A stretch of DNA of 64,000 bases from Halomonas sp. ML-15 (GTDB lineage Bacteria > Pseudomonadota > Gammaproteobacteria > Pseudomonadales > Halomonadaceae): assembly GCF_014779595.1 (NCBI RefSeq), contig NZ_JACXZT010000019.1, positions 1,912,462 through 1,976,461 on the forward strand. The letters are read 5' to 3'. Of this stretch, positions 62,828 through 64,000 are shown in pieces. The position numbers and the translations under genes were made by a program. Positions within the stretch are counted from its first letter, which is position 1; every line of letters starts with the position of its first letter. A model generated the notes under the pieces. That model was not told where the DNA came from and did not search any database. It saw only the letters and a list, made by a program, of their open reading frames with translations.

Positions 62828-64000
62828 GGTAGGGGGTTCCAAGAACTAACAGGATTGGCTCGAACAACAAAACCATTCGAGCCAACCCCAATCGCTATAT
62901 TTTGCTCAACACCATTATGCGTTACGCGATAAACGCTGGCTGAGCCATTTGTCCCGACAACATTTCCTCGTTCCAGTGCATCCATCACAACCGTTGAAAT
63001 CTCCTCACGAGGAACACCTTTATTCGAAAAATCAACTTCATGCCGTCGGTAAATATGTTGTAATCCTGCAGCATCGTTGCCGGTCTCAAGCCACACAGTT
63101 CGGCCATCTGGCAGCCTGCGAATATCGACAAGGTCTTCGGGAGTGATCTTGGTGCCCTGTGGCAGCCCTGCAATCAACTCATCCCGTGTCAATGCCCGGC
63201 TTGTGACAACACTCTTGGCCATCCTCGGCAGGCTTGCCACCAGCCCACCTGCGCCCATCAGCATCGACTGATTCTCTAGCGCGACGCGTACTCTCAGCCT
63301 GTCGGCTTCGTCCTGCTGTCCTGCCAGTTCCAGTGCATCGGCTTGGGCCAGCTGCTCGCGGTTACTCTCGGTAATGTAGTTCAGCGGGTTGGCAGCGAAG
63401 GCCTTTATCTCTTGGCCCATTTCTTGCAGTAGCGCTTGGGATTCTTCGTCACCCAACAGCGCTTGCCCGACGAGCTGACCCATTATGATGGGCGCGTTGA
63501 CAGAATCAACCACCATCTCTGAGAGGGCTTCGGCGCCAATGTGCTCCATACGCTGCTGTTGGTGCTGAGCATACTGTCTCGCCGTATGGGTGTACTCAGC
63601 AAAGACCGTGTCTCGATCCTCGCGACCCAGTGTCACGTCTTGCCAGCTATTCATGGCAACCTGCAGCAGTGCCCGTTCGTAGCTGCAGGCTTGTGCCGAG
63701 CCGCCCTGGCCACAGGCTTCCTCTAGCGCAAGGTCACGAGACTGGCTGAGGGCGTGAATCGCTAGGCGTTCTTCCTCCAGGGCTTGGCGCTGTGCCTCGG
63801 TGAGGCTGTCGTCATCTTCCAGTAGGCGATTCAGTTCTTGTAGCCGATTGGCTTCTGGGTGGGCCAGGTAGTTATACCGCGTCGCTTGAGCTGCAATCTC
63901 GGCCCCCTGGTAGACGTCGCCGTTAACCAGCTCGGCGGCGACGATACCCACCAGTTGCGAGGCCGTGGTCAGGAAGTGGTTTCGCGTTTCGGGATCGCTG
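62824..64000 (-). CDS. C-terminal part of a CdiA-like contact-dependent inhibition toxin (runs off the window)
   Basis: The frame is open to the window edge and ends at 62824. ATRYNYLAHPEANRLQELNR corresponds to the variable pre-toxin (VENN-like) boundary found in CdiA proteins, followed by a helical region of about 220 residues with a hydrophobic stretch (MGAGGLVASLPRMAKSVV), then a toxin-like domain in the last 110 residues with GLQHIYRRHEVDFSNKG and NGFVVRANPVSSW. His and Arg residues there suggest a nuclease, but I cannot name the family. Base use becomes AT-richer towards the 3' end, as expected for exchangeable toxin tips. The coupled downstream gene would be its immunity protein. Confidence 0.75.
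   Translation of the reverse strand, partial: SDPETRNHFLTTASQLVGIVAAELVNGDVYQGAEIAAQATRYNYLAHPEANRLQELNRLLEDDDSLTEAQRQALEEERLAIHALSQSRDLALEEACGQGGSAQACSYERALLQVAMNSWQDVTLGREDRDTVFAEYTHTARQYAQHQQQRMEHIGAEALSEMVVDSVNAPIIMGQLVGQALLGDEESQALLQEMGQEIKAFAANPLNYITESNREQLAQADALELAGQQDEADRLRVRVALENQSMLMGAGGLVASLPRMAKSVVTSRALTRDELIAGLPQGTKITPEDLVDIRRLPDGRTVWLETGNDAAGLQHIYRRHEVDFSNKGVPREEISTVVMDALERGNVVGTNGSASVYRVTHNGVEQNIAIGVGSNGFVVRANPVSSWNPLP

Noticed and set aside
60599-64000. Prophage or integrative element
   Set aside because: Toxin-antitoxin and CDI pieces are present, but no integrase, phage structural gene or attachment site is visible.

Overview
The window reads as a chromosomal segment of a high-GC, halophilic gammaproteobacterium, most likely Halomonas or a close relative in the Halomonadaceae. 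The basis is the strong G/C third-position bias, a BCCT osmolyte carrier, a cytochrome bo3 operon, glucan (opgGH) and deo operons of gammaproteobacterial type, and the general gene style. This is inference from protein character; no database search was run.

Layout. 1-5.6 kb: a molybdenum hydroxylase operon (end of a small subunit, IorB/XdhA-like large subunit, XdhC, MocA-like nucleotidyltransferase) facing an enoyl-CoA hydratase/3-hydroxyacyl-CoA dehydrogenase pair. 5.9-12.7 kb: an MFS carrier, a BCCT carrier and a four-gene MCE lipid-transport operon. 12.7-23 kb: envelope functions: a methyltransferase, a DUF4870 protein, an LpxL-like acyltransferase, ManC, a membrane sulfatase-fold transferase, opgG-opgH, an FkbM methyltransferase and a creatininase-family amidohydrolase. 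23.3-30.7 kb: an unusual cluster of a long RibA, a RibD reductase domain, a flippase-like membrane protein, a methyltransferase, a GT4 glycosyltransferase, a divergent PTPS/QueD homologue, a zinc-type dehydrogenase and a CDP-alcohol phosphatidyltransferase. It looks like an uncharacterised pathway for a modified, possibly membrane-linked pteridine or lumazine, and is my main candidate for an undescribed system. 30.7-34.2 kb: tenA and thiC, each behind its own TPP riboswitch, then csbD. 34.3-39.6 kb: a malonate-use locus (GntR regulator, AtoE-type permease, malonyl-CoA decarboxylase, malonyl-CoA synthetase). 39.7-46.8 kb: an outer-membrane barrel, a DMT exporter, ackA-pta, a class V aminotransferase and a CBS-BON protein. 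47-51.8 kb: cyoABCDE. 52.1-60.6 kb: a small methyltransferase and a complete nucleoside uptake and salvage regulon (deoR, Tsx-like channel, nupC, deoC-deoA-deoB-deoD, cdd) with an E. coli-like DeoR operator. 60.6-64 kb: an accessory, locally AT-richer end with a RelE/ParD-type toxin-antitoxin pair, broken filamentous-haemagglutinin pieces, an orphan immunity-like gene, and the C-terminal end of a CdiA-like toxin with its immunity candidate.

Mobile and repeated DNA includes a 148-bp IS5-group-like MITE with a CTAA target duplication at the stop codon of the malonate permease gene, three copies of a dispersed intergenic repeat (5.8, 23.1 and 31.7 kb), a 24-bp in-frame tandem repeat inside deoB, and a pair of about 35-bp repeats behind the two immunity-like genes. 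I saw no tRNA, rRNA or CRISPR array.
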